Position numbers and translations under genes: made by a program. A stretch of DNA of 64,000 nt from Demequina oxidasica (lineage in GTDB: Bacteria > Actinomycetota > Actinomycetes > Actinomycetales > Demequinaceae): assembly GCF_000975115.1 (NCBI RefSeq), contig NZ_BBRE01000001.1:773322-837321 (forward strand). Reading direction: 5' to 3'. A model generated the notes under the pieces. It saw only the letters and a list, made by a program, of their open reading frames with translations, had not been told where the DNA came from and searched no databases. Below, one piece after another: positions 57,121-64,000 of this stretch (position 1 is the first letter of the stretch; each line of letters starts with the position of its first letter).

Positions 57121-58659
57121 CTATCGGTAGAGGTTGAGGAGGCGCGTTCCGGCGCTCAGCGCCTTCGCCCAGGTTTCCTTCTTGAGGTCCGCAGGACCGG
57201 CGATCGGTAGCAGACGCTGCGCCGCGATGGTTTGCGGCTCCGTGTACTTCAGGATTCCCTGGGCACCGTGGCGCCGCCCAAGCCCCGAGGACTTCATACC
57301 CCCCATGGGGGCGCCGTGTGAACTCCACGTCGCCGCATACGACTCGTTGACGTTGACCGTCCCCGCCTCGACTTTACGTGCCACCCTGGGCCCGTTTCTC
57401 TTTGACCACACGCTTGCGCTGAGTCCATACTCGCTGTCGTTCGCGAGTCTCACACCCTCATCGTCGGAAGATACCCGGTACAAGCTCACGACGGGGCCAA
57501 AGGTCTCCTTGCGCGCCAACTCCATCGAGTCGGTGACCCCAAGCAACACCGTGGGCTCGTAAAAGTACGGACCCAGGTCCGCGCGTCGGTTCCCGCCGGT
57601 CAGGACGGTTGCACCCTTCGCGACAGCGTCGTCGACGTGGGCGGCGACGGCGTCGAGTTGTCGCGCGCTGATCAGCGAGCCCATGTCCGCCTCCCACTCG
57701 AAGCCCGGCTCCAGACGCATCTGTCTGACACGTTCCCCAAACGCGGAGACAAACTCATCCCAGACCGCATCGTGCACGTAGATCCGTTCGATGCTGACGC
57801 ACAGCTGACCCGAGTTCGCGAAGCAGCCGCGCACTGCTCCCACTGCCGCCTTCGCCACGTCGGCATCCTCGAGCACGAGCATCGCGTTCTTGCCACCGAG
57901 TTCCGCGGAGCAGCCAATCAGTCGTTCCGCACACTGCGCCGCGACGACTCTTCCAGTCGCAGTCGAACCGGTGAACATGATGTAGTCCGCGTAGGCGACG
58001 AGGGCGCCTCCCACCTCGGGACCCGGGCCAAGGACAATCTGCAGCACGTCGCGAGGCAATCCCGCGCGGAGCAGCAGATCAAGCACCATGAGCGCCGTGT
58101 GCGGGGTCTGCGAGTCGGGCTTGAGGACTACGGCATTGCCGGTCACAAGCGCCGGGAGGACGTCGCTGGCCGGAAGCGTCAGCGGGTAGTTCCAGGGTGT
58201 GATGACTCCAACGACTCCCTTGGGGACGTGCCGCTCGCGCGTCTTCGTCAGAAGCGGAAACGTCCCCTGGCGCCGCTTTTCGCGGAGCAGTCCGGACGCG
58301 TGGCGGGCGTTATAGCTACTCCACAGGGACGCATCGGCGACCTCTTCAAACGCGCTCGCTCGCGCCTTGCCCGTCTCGGCTTGAACGCAGTCGACTAGGG
58401 CATCCCGCTCCTTAAGCAGTAGGTCACGAAACCGCGCGATGACCGCCGTGCGCTCCTTGACTGGCCTCTCGGCCCAGTCCTTCTGTACGGCCGCGGCCGA
58501 TGCGAAGGCGTGCGTCACGTCCTCCTCGGAAGACACTGGCAGTGCGCCCACGACGCTGTCGTCGAACGGGCTACGCACCTCGATCTCGCCCGCCTCTCCA
58601 CTCGACGTCACGAGGGAAGCGAGATGATTCTCGGCAGAGGTCAACGACAGTGTGCTCAT
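57121..58659 (-). CDS. gabD2: Succinate-semialdehyde dehydrogenase (NADP+)
   Basis: 512-residue aldehyde dehydrogenase that oxidises succinate semialdehyde to succinate. It closely resembles mycobacterial GabD2: GVVGVITPWNYPLTLPASD, the general base Glu in AELGGKNAML and the catalytic Cys in SGQLCVSIERIYV. Such enzymes support an alternative TCA route or GABA breakdown. It is upstream of the SDR and downstream of htpX on the same strand. Confidence 0.88.
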   Translation of the reverse strand: MSTLSLTSAENHLASLVTSSGEAGEIEVRSPFDDSVVGALPVSSEEDVTHAFASAAAVQKDWAERPVKERTAVIARFRDLLLKERDALVDCVQAETGKARASAFEEVADASLWSSYNARHASGLLREKRRQGTFPLLTKTRERHVPKGVVGVITPWNYPLTLPASDVLPALVTGNAVVLKPDSQTPHTALMVLDLLLRAGLPRDVLQIVLGPGPEVGGALVAYADYIMFTGSTATGRVVAAQCAERLIGCSAELGGKNAMLVLEDADVAKAAVGAVRGCFANSGQLCVSIERIYVHDAVWDEFVSAFGERVRQMRLEPGFEWEADMGSLISARQLDAVAAHVDDAVAKGATVLTGGNRRADLGPYFYEPTVLLGVTDSMELARKETFGPVVSLYRVSSDDEGVRLANDSEYGLSASVWSKRNGPRVARKVEAGTVNVNESYAATWSSHGAPMGGMKSSGLGRRHGAQGILKYTEPQTIAAQRLLPIAGPADLKKETWAKALSAGTRLLNLYR

Positions 58660-58715
58660 GCTTCAATACTCACCCATCGGGCGACGAATTGCCGAATGCC
58701 CGCCGTGGGGCGGCT

Positions 58716-59585
58716 CTACCTGATGCCGGGCCGCCCGCCGGCCATCGACTCGAGACGCGCAATGCGGTCCGCCATGGGCGGGTGGGACGCGAACAGCTTC
58801 GCGAGGCCCGCACCCGCGAACGGGTTCGCGATCATCATGTGCGACACGTTCTCGAGCTGCGGGGTCTGCTGAAGCGGTCGTGCGGCGGCACCCGACTCGA
58901 GCTTGCGCAGGGCCGAGGCGAGGGCCATCGGGTCGCCGGTCAACTTGGCGCCGTCCTCGTCCGCGTCGTACTCGCGGGTGCGCGAGATAGCGGTACGGAT
59001 CAGCATGGCGGCAAACGGCGCCAGGATCAGCATGGACAGCAACGCGAGCGGATTGGAGTTACGGTCACTACCGCCACCAAAGAACAGCATCATCTGCGCG
59101 AAGGCGGTGATCATTCCCGCGAACGCAGCTGCGACGGAGGCGATCAGGATGTCGCGGTTGTAGACGTGCATGAGCTCGTGTCCGAGAACCCCGCGCAGTT
59201 CGCGCTCGTCTAGCAGAGCCAGAATTCCCTCGGTGCAGCACACAGCAGAGTTCGACGGGTTGCGGCCGGTGGCGAACGCGTTCGGCGCGGCGGTGGGAGA
59301 CACGTACAGGCGCGGCATCGGCTGACGGGCCTCGCGTGACAGCTCACTGACGATGCGGTACATCGCCGGCTGCTCAACCTCAGTCACCGGTCTTGCGTGC
59401 ATCGCCTTGATGGCTAGCTTGTCCGAATTCCAGTAGCCGTATGCGGTTCCGCCCAGTGACATCAGCACAAACACCCACAGGAACTTTCCACCCGCGACAA
59501 ATGAGCCGATGCCAAGCAGCACCACCCACATCACCACAAAGAGGCCCATGGTCTTGACCCCGTTGAAATACTTCTTGCTGCCCAC
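58716..59585 (-). CDS. htpX: Membrane zinc metalloprotease HtpX
   Basis: M48 protease that clears damaged membrane proteins. From GTG 59585 (AGGAG five bases upstream) the product is 289 aa. It has two N-terminal spans (LFVVMWVVLLGIGSFVAGG, then WVFVLMSLGGTAYGYW), the zinc motif HELMH at 136-140, and further spans after it. The third ligand Glu is in TREYDADEDGA. The longer open frame to 59603 has no Shine-Dalgarno. Confidence 0.92.
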   Translation of the reverse strand: MGSKKYFNGVKTMGLFVVMWVVLLGIGSFVAGGKFLWVFVLMSLGGTAYGYWNSDKLAIKAMHARPVTEVEQPAMYRIVSELSREARQPMPRLYVSPTAAPNAFATGRNPSNSAVCCTEGILALLDERELRGVLGHELMHVYNRDILIASVAAAFAGMITAFAQMMLFFGGGSDRNSNPLALLSMLILAPFAAMLIRTAISRTREYDADEDGAKLTGDPMALASALRKLESGAAARPLQQTPQLENVSHMMIANPFAGAGLAKLFASHPPMADRIARLESMAGGRPGIR

Positions 59586-59906
59586 CACTGCTCCTGTAAT
59601 CAAGATTCCGCATCAAGGCCGCACAGCGCACCGTGCGCGGGGATCCTCGACGGCCCCAGTACAAAACGACCCGCCAAGGCGTCTCGTTCCCACGGCAACT
59701 CCTCGACAAAGTGCCCGCACTCGCGCTCCATCCAAGAAGTGTCGAGCGCTTGCTGCGGGGTCACCCACCGCAATTCGAATCGATTTTAGGAATATTGGGG
59801 AATTCTCCCCATACTTTTAGGGACTTTCAACAATCTTCAGTTGGTACCGTAGCCCTGATCCCCGCGACAGCACTGGGCTGATGCGCGCCAAAATCTTGGA
59901 GAGTAA
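59586..59906. other. Intergenic region, htpX to lipoprotein gene
   Basis: About 320 bp without a gene. Bases 59775-59830 are clearly more AT-rich than the surroundings and contain a small palindrome TGGGGA-ATTC-TCCCCA (59796-59811). This is a plausible promoter or operator region for the divergent lipoprotein and htpX genes, but no consensus -35/-10 pair stands out. Confidence 0.4.
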
Positions 59907-60626
59907 ATGAAGACCTCGACACCCACCATCACCCTTACCGTGGCGATTTCAGTCGCCCTCGGACTCACCGCCTGCAGCAGCGACGCCGAGTCAGAGCCCA
60001 CCCCTTCCGCATCTCCCATCACCGCAGCACCCGAGGCAGCCCCCTCAGAATCCGTGCCCGCGGAACCTGAGACCGCCGCCCCAGTCGAAAGCGAAAGTGC
60101 TGCACCCGCACCGGCCCCCGCGGGCGATGGCTCCGTCACGGCGCCTGGCACTGAACTCGCGTATGGCGACACGGCAGTGGTGCCCTGGACGACGTACAGC
60201 TCGGAAACCCCCATTGAACTCAACGTGACGATCCCTGAGCCCCGTGTTGGCGAACTCTCCGACTTTGACGGCCTCGGACTCGACGAGGACACGCTCGCCC
60301 AGATTCAGGGCTACACGCCTTACTACGTCGACTTTGACATTCAGAAGGCGAACCTCGACGAGGGCGAGATTGCCTTCAGCGCTGCCTATACGGAGATTGG
60401 CGCAGTCAACTCCGACGGCGGCAAGATTCCCGACTTCACCATCATCGGTGACTTCGAGACGTGCGACACGGAAGGGTTCGGCTCGGACGCTGACACCGGC
60501 GCTGTGACCTCCTCGTGCAGCATCTTCTTGGTGCCTTCGGGCCAAGAGTTTGGCGGGGCCACCTGGGATCAGTACGACACCGAGTACGACGACTTCGACG
60601 GCGAGCCCATCCTCTGGACCAGCTAG
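59907..60626 (+). CDS. Secreted lipoprotein of unknown function
   Basis: 239 residues. The signal peptide has lipobox LTAC (Cys about residue 23), then an Ala/Pro/Ser/Glu-rich linker to about residue 75, then a domain of about 165 residues: TELAYGDTAVVPWTTY, IQGYTPYYVDFDIQKAN and DFTIIGDFETCD...SSCSIFLVPSG. One Cys pair may form a disulfide. The first part resembles small secreted beta-rich actinobacterial proteins, but I recognise no family with confidence. It follows GGAGAG. Confidence 0.85.
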   Translation: MKTSTPTITLTVAISVALGLTACSSDAESEPTPSASPITAAPEAAPSESVPAEPETAAPVESESAAPAPAPAGDGSVTAPGTELAYGDTAVVPWTTYSSETPIELNVTIPEPRVGELSDFDGLGLDEDTLAQIQGYTPYYVDFDIQKANLDEGEIAFSAAYTEIGAVNSDGGKIPDFTIIGDFETCDTEGFGSDADTGAVTSSCSIFLVPSGQEFGGATWDQYDTEYDDFDGEPILWTS

Positions 60627-60635
60627 CTGCTCGCA

Positions 60636-60681
60636 CATAGCAATGCCCCCGACGCCAACTGGAGTCGGGGGCGTTGCTATG
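60636..60681. terminator. Strong bidirectional terminator, lipoprotein/fprA
   Basis: 18-nt arms (CATAGCAATGCCCCCGAC and its partner with one G-U) enclose a 10-nt loop between two convergent genes. Confidence 0.88.
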
Positions 60682-60696
60682 TATGCCGCTGGTCAG

Positions 60697-62067
60697 TTAG
60701 TTGCGCTTGAGCGCGACGTCAGTCATCTCGTCGCGCGGAACCACCTTGACGCGCAGACGACCATCCGCCTCGCCCAACGCGAGTTCGTGATTGTCCAGCA
60801 CCTCCCAGTCGTGCCACTGGATCACGGGCACGCCGCGCTCCTTGAGCAGACGCAGGACGTTGTCGGGGCTGCGCTGTTCGGCGCCGGCCTTGGACTCTGC
60901 GTATAGGCGGTCCGCGTCCTCGACAATATTGGCGATGGTCTCCGCCGCATCAGATTTGGTGTGACCAATGAGGCCCACCGGACCGCGCTTGATCCAGCCG
61001 GTTGCATAAATACCAGGGACCACGTCACCGTTATTGACCACCCGGCCTGCCTCGTTAGCGATGACGCCCTTGGCGTCATCGAACGGCACGCCGTCGATCT
61101 CGGTTCCGTAGTAGCCCACCGCGCGGTACGCGGCCTGCACGGGGTAGTCGATGAACTCGCCAGTGCCCTTGACCGTTCCATCGCCCTGAAGTGCGGTGCG
61201 CTCGACGCGCACTCCGGTGACCTTGCCGTCCTCACCCAGAATCTCGTGAGGACTCTGCAGGAAGTGCAGGTGAATACGACGGGAGGCGCCCGTGGGCTCC
61301 TTGAGCGTCCAGTCGGTCAGCGTCTTAACGACCTGCTTGGCCTGACGATTCTCCTCGAGCAGCTGCATCGAGCCCTCGTCAAAGTCGTAGTCCTCGGGGT
61401 AGACCAGCACGTCGACGTCGGGAACGTGACCCAGTTCGCGCAGCTCGAGCGGGCTGAACTTCACCTGCGCGGGACCGCGACGACCAAAGACGTGCACGTC
61501 CGTGACGGGCGACGATTCGAGGATCTCCATGACGTTCGCGGGGATCTCGGTGGGTGCCAAATCCTTGGGGTGCTTGGCGAGAATGCGGGCCACGTCGAGG
61601 GCCACGTTTCCGACGCCAAAGACGGCGACTTCCTTGGCCTCGAGCGGCCAGGTGCGAGGTACGTCTGGGTGGCCGTCGAACCAGCTCACGAAGTCGGCAG
61701 CGCCGTACGACCCTTCCAGGTCAATACCAGGAATGTTGAGGTCAGCGTCCTTGAACGAACCGGTGGCGTAGATGACCGCGTCGTAGTGGTCCTCGAGGTC
61801 CTGCAAGGTCAGGTCAGTGCCGATGTTCACGTTAGCCAGCAAGCGGATGTCGCCGCGGCCCAAAACGTTCGCCAATGCGACGATAATCTGCTTGATGCGC
61901 GGGTGGTCCGGAGCCACCCCGTAACGCACCAGACCGAACGGTGCGGGTAGGCGCTCGATGATGTCGATCGACACGTCGAGTTCGGTCTTGGAAAGAATGT
62001 CGGCGGCGTAAGTACCGGCGGGGCCGGCGCCGATGATGGCGACGCGCAGTGGGCGTTCGGGAGTCAC
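60697..62067 (-). CDS. fprA: Ferredoxin--NADP+ reductase, FprA type
   Basis: Flavoenzyme moving electrons between NADPH and ferredoxin, 456 aa from GTG 62067 (AAGGA upstream). The FAD motif GAGPAG is at 13-18, ERLPAPFGLVRYGVAPDHP follows, the NADPH-binding segment is VFGVGNVALDVARIL, and the C-terminal TGWIKRGPVGLIGHTKSDA is an FprA signature. It is divergent from the siroheme reductase, which needs reduced ferredoxin. The same arrangement (fpr2-cysI) occurs in Corynebacterium. Confidence 0.94.
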   Translation of the reverse strand: MTPERPLRVAIIGAGPAGTYAADILSKTELDVSIDIIERLPAPFGLVRYGVAPDHPRIKQIIVALANVLGRGDIRLLANVNIGTDLTLQDLEDHYDAVIYATGSFKDADLNIPGIDLEGSYGAADFVSWFDGHPDVPRTWPLEAKEVAVFGVGNVALDVARILAKHPKDLAPTEIPANVMEILESSPVTDVHVFGRRGPAQVKFSPLELRELGHVPDVDVLVYPEDYDFDEGSMQLLEENRQAKQVVKTLTDWTLKEPTGASRRIHLHFLQSPHEILGEDGKVTGVRVERTALQGDGTVKGTGEFIDYPVQAAYRAVGYYGTEIDGVPFDDAKGVIANEAGRVVNNGDVVPGIYATGWIKRGPVGLIGHTKSDAAETIANIVEDADRLYAESKAGAEQRSPDNVLRLLKERGVPVIQWHDWEVLDNHELALGEADGRLRVKVVPRDEMTDVALKRN

Positions 62068-62130
62068 GAGTCTCACAATCCTTGGGGGGGCGTTCACGAC
62101 CGGGGGCGCTCCCAGCCGTGCTAGCCCCAG

Positions 62131-62161
62131 AGTATAGACACCTCAGTTTGGCGATTGTCCA
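62131..62161 (-). promoter_or_regulatory. Probable fprA promoter
   Basis: TATACT (62131-62136) is a good -10 on the minus strand. TGGACA (62156-62161) is a possible -35 with a 19-bp spacer. An inverted repeat TTGG-N7-CCAA (62148-62162) overlaps the -35 and may be an operator. The -35 spacing is long, so confidence is moderate. Confidence 0.5.
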
Positions 62162-62181
62162 ACCAAGATGGCGTATGGGTT

Positions 62182-62211
62182 TTGGCACATCGGCGTCGGG
62201 TGTGCCAGAAT
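62182..62211 (+). promoter_or_regulatory. Promoter of the polycysteine ORF and siroheme reductase
   Basis: TTGGCA (62182-62187) and CAGAAT (62206-62211) are 18 bp apart, and the -10 has the extended form TGCCAGAAT. The expected start is base 62218, which is the A of the ATG of the polycysteine ORF, so the transcript should be leaderless. Confidence 0.65.
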
Positions 62212-62217
62212 CACGGC

Positions 62218-62289
62218 ATGGCTCACACGACAAACCCTTGCGCATCCATGATGCCTTGTGTTTGCTGCGCCATGTGTCCCTCGGCCTAA
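62218..62289 (+). CDS. Leaderless polycysteine regulatory ORF (23 codons)
   Basis: ATG to TAA gives 23 aa with five cysteines (8, 14, 16, 17, 20), including PCVCCAMCP. The predicted transcript starts exactly at the ATG. Polycysteine leaderless ORFs ahead of sulfur-assimilation genes act in mycobacteria as cysteine-responsive attenuators: ribosome stalling at Cys codons when Cys-tRNA is low opens a downstream structure. Here a hairpin 78 nt after the stop can sequester the reductase Shine-Dalgarno. Confidence 0.8.
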   Translation: MAHTTNPCASMMPCVCCAMCPSA

Positions 62290-62366
62290 CCGCCCACGGA
62301 TACACCAACCTGTACCCCTGGGCGCTCGGCCTCACGAGCGCAACTCATCGCGCTCAAACGGCCAAG

Positions 62367-62389
62367 CTCCCACGAAATCTTTCGAGGAG
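62367..62389 (+). promoter_or_regulatory. Hairpin sequestering the reductase Shine-Dalgarno
   Basis: CTCC (62367-62370) pairs with GGAG (62386-62389), and CGAA with TTCG inside (62373-62376 and 62381-62384). The GGAG is the core of the GAGGAG Shine-Dalgarno, five bases before the GTG at 62395. This gives a closed state for the reductase ribosome-binding site. Confidence 0.65.
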
Positions 62390-62394
62390 TCTCC

Positions 62395-64000
62395 GTGACA
62401 CCCACTGGAGCCACTGCAGCCGATGCTGCCGCGCCCAATTCCGCCACAACTGCGGAAGCCGAGGAGCGTCGCCGCCACCGTGATGAGGCGCGCCTGATCC
62501 GCACCCGTGAGGCTTCCGCGCGCAAGAACAGCGCCAGCCGCGACGGTCAGTGGGCGGCCGGAGACAAGACGCCGCTGAACCCCAACGAGGAGATGAAGTC
62601 CGTAGGCGACCCACTCGAGGTGCGCGAGCGCATCGAGAACCTCTACTCCAAATGGGGCTTCTGGTCCATCCCTCCGGGCGACCTGCGTGGTCGCTTCCGC
62701 TGGTGGGGGCTCTACACGCAGCGTCGCCAGGGAATTGACGGCGGCAAGACCGCCATCCTCGACGCCCACCAGCTCGACGATGAGTACTTCATGCTTCGCA
62801 TCCGCTCGGATGGCGGCCAGCTGTCCGTGGCCCAGGCGCGCGAGATCGGCAAGATCTCCGAGGAGTTTGGCCGCGACACCGCAGACGTCTCCGACCGTCA
62901 GAACATCCAGCTCCACTGGATCCGCATTGAGGACGTGCCGGAGATCTTCCGTCGCGTCGAGGCCGTGGGCCTGTTCTGCACCGAGGCGTGCGGCGACGTT
63001 CCACGCGTGATCCTCGGCTCGCCCGTCGCGGGCATCGCCAAGGACGAGCTGATTGACCCCACGCCCAACATCAACGAGATCACCGACCGCTACATCGGCG
63101 ACCCTCAGTTCACTAACCTTCCCCGCAAGTTCAAGACTGCGATCACAGGCACGCCGGTGCCGGACATCCTGCACGAGGTCCAGGACATCGCGTTCTGCGC
63201 CGTCGAGCACCCCGAGCTGGGCGTCGGCTACGACCTGTGGGTGGGTGGCGGGCTTTCGATCAACCCCCACCTTGGCATCCGCCTCGGCGTATTTGTTAAG
63301 CCCGAACAGGTGCACGAAGTCTGGGCTGGAGTGGTGGGAATCTTCAGGGACCACGGCTACCGCCGGCTGCGGACCCGTGCCCGCTTGAAATTCCTGGTCA
63401 AGGCTTGGGGCGGCGAGAAGTTCCTTCAAATCCTGGAAGACGACTACCTGGGCTACAAGCTCCCCGAGGGCCCCGCGCCCAAGGTTGGCAAGCCCGGCGC
63501 GCGTGGCGACCACGTGGGAATCAACGAGCAGCGCGACGGCAACTACTTTGTGGGCGTCGCCCCCGTCGCCGGTCGCATCTCCGGCACCAAGCTCCAGGAG
63601 ATCGCCAACATCACGGAGGCAGTGGGATCGGACCGCATCCGCCTCACTCCGCTGCAGAAGATCCTGGTGCTCGACATTCCCGAGCCCCGCGTCAACGACG
63701 TGGTCAACGGCCTGCGCGCTCTCGAGCTGGACTCCAACCCCCGCGAGTTCCACCGCAACGTCATCGCCTGCACCGGCATCGAGTACTGCAAGCTCGCCAT
63801 CGTGGAAACCAAGGCCACCGCCCGCGAGGTCGTCAAGAAGCTCGACGACATCTTCCCCACCCTCGACACTCCTATTACTGTGCACGTCAACGGCTGCCCC
63901 AACTCGTGCGCCCGCGTCCAGACCGCGGATATCGGGTTCAAGGGACAGTTGGTGCTAGACGAGGAGTCCGGCGAGCAAGTACCCGGCTACCAGGTTCACC
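62395..64000 (+). CDS. sirA: Ferredoxin-dependent nitrite/sulfite reductase, cut at the right window edge
   Basis: Six-electron reduction of sulfite (or nitrite) using siroheme and a 4Fe-4S cluster. From GTG 62395 (GAGGAG five bases upstream) at least 535 codons are present. The cluster cysteines are C459 and C465 (CTGIEYC) and C501 and C505 (NGCPNSC). The siroheme-Arg region RQNIQLHWIR is also present. The divergent fprA and the Cys-rich leader point to sulfite reduction in cysteine synthesis, but nitrite reductase cannot be excluded. The C-terminus is beyond the window. Confidence 0.93.
   Translation, partial: MTPTGATAADAAAPNSATTAEAEERRRHRDEARLIRTREASARKNSASRDGQWAAGDKTPLNPNEEMKSVGDPLEVRERIENLYSKWGFWSIPPGDLRGRFRWWGLYTQRRQGIDGGKTAILDAHQLDDEYFMLRIRSDGGQLSVAQAREIGKISEEFGRDTADVSDRQNIQLHWIRIEDVPEIFRRVEAVGLFCTEACGDVPRVILGSPVAGIAKDELIDPTPNINEITDRYIGDPQFTNLPRKFKTAITGTPVPDILHEVQDIAFCAVEHPELGVGYDLWVGGGLSINPHLGIRLGVFVKPEQVHEVWAGVVGIFRDHGYRRLRTRARLKFLVKAWGGEKFLQILEDDYLGYKLPEGPAPKVGKPGARGDHVGINEQRDGNYFVGVAPVAGRISGTKLQEIANITEAVGSDRIRLTPLQKILVLDIPEPRVNDVVNGLRALELDSNPREFHRNVIACTGIEYCKLAIVETKATAREVVKKLDDIFPTLDTPITVHVNGCPNSCARVQTADIGFKGQLVLDEESGEQVPGYQVH

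Overview
The window is GC-rich actinobacterial chromosome (roughly 60-65% GC by eye), probably from an order close to Micrococcales. I cannot name the genus. Supporting signs are the short zinc-free adenylate kinase, the four-cysteine S14, the actinobacterial RpoB and RpoC, frequent GTG/TTG starts, a long acidic NusG extension and a siroheme reductase divergent from an FprA-type ferredoxin reductase.

Bases 1-28.8 kb are the core information-processing block, all on the minus strand. Read in the direction of transcription, the order is tRNA-Trp, secE, nusG, rplK, rplA, rplJ, rplL, rpoB, rpoC, rpsL, rpsG, fusA, tuf, the S10 operon (rpsJ to rpsQ) and the spc operon (rplN to rplO, secY, adk, map). 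map runs off the left edge. Genes are packed with 1-nt (TAATG) and 4-nt overlaps. Promoter-like sites are visible before rplJ, rpoB (two in tandem), rpsL and rpsJ. The rpsL and rpsJ leaders share an identical 25-nt motif. The rplJ leader carries a terminator just before the gene.

Bases 28.8-39.4 kb hold a frameshifted DUF559-type nuclease-like gene bracketed by paired palindromes, a three-copy 19-bp tandem repeat, an aspartate aminotransferase, an ABC-2 exporter, a NarL-type two-component system and a MacB/FtsX-type ABC transporter.

Bases 39.4-52 kb (mixed strands) contain murB, an MFS transporter divergent from a LacI regulator, a purine permease, a HadA/HadB-like dehydratase pair, a membrane-anchored phosphodiesterase-like protein, rpmG, tRNA-Met, tRNA-Thr, an AlkX/YcaQ-type glycosylase, a sugar transporter, a secreted HNH nuclease and tRNA-Tyr.

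Bases 52-64 kb contain a YajQ protein, PoxB overlapping a glutamate-synthase-like FMN protein, an SDR, a succinate-semialdehyde dehydrogenase, HtpX, an unknown lipoprotein, FprA and a siroheme nitrite/sulfite reductase cut by the right edge. In front of the reductase lies a 23-codon cysteine-rich ORF that looks leaderless, followed by a hairpin that can cover the reductase Shine-Dalgarno. I read this as a cysteine-sensing attenuator, and it is the most interesting element in the window.

Several intergenic palindromes recur at separate loci, and the octamer GCATCGGC/GCCGATGC is strongly over-represented across the window.
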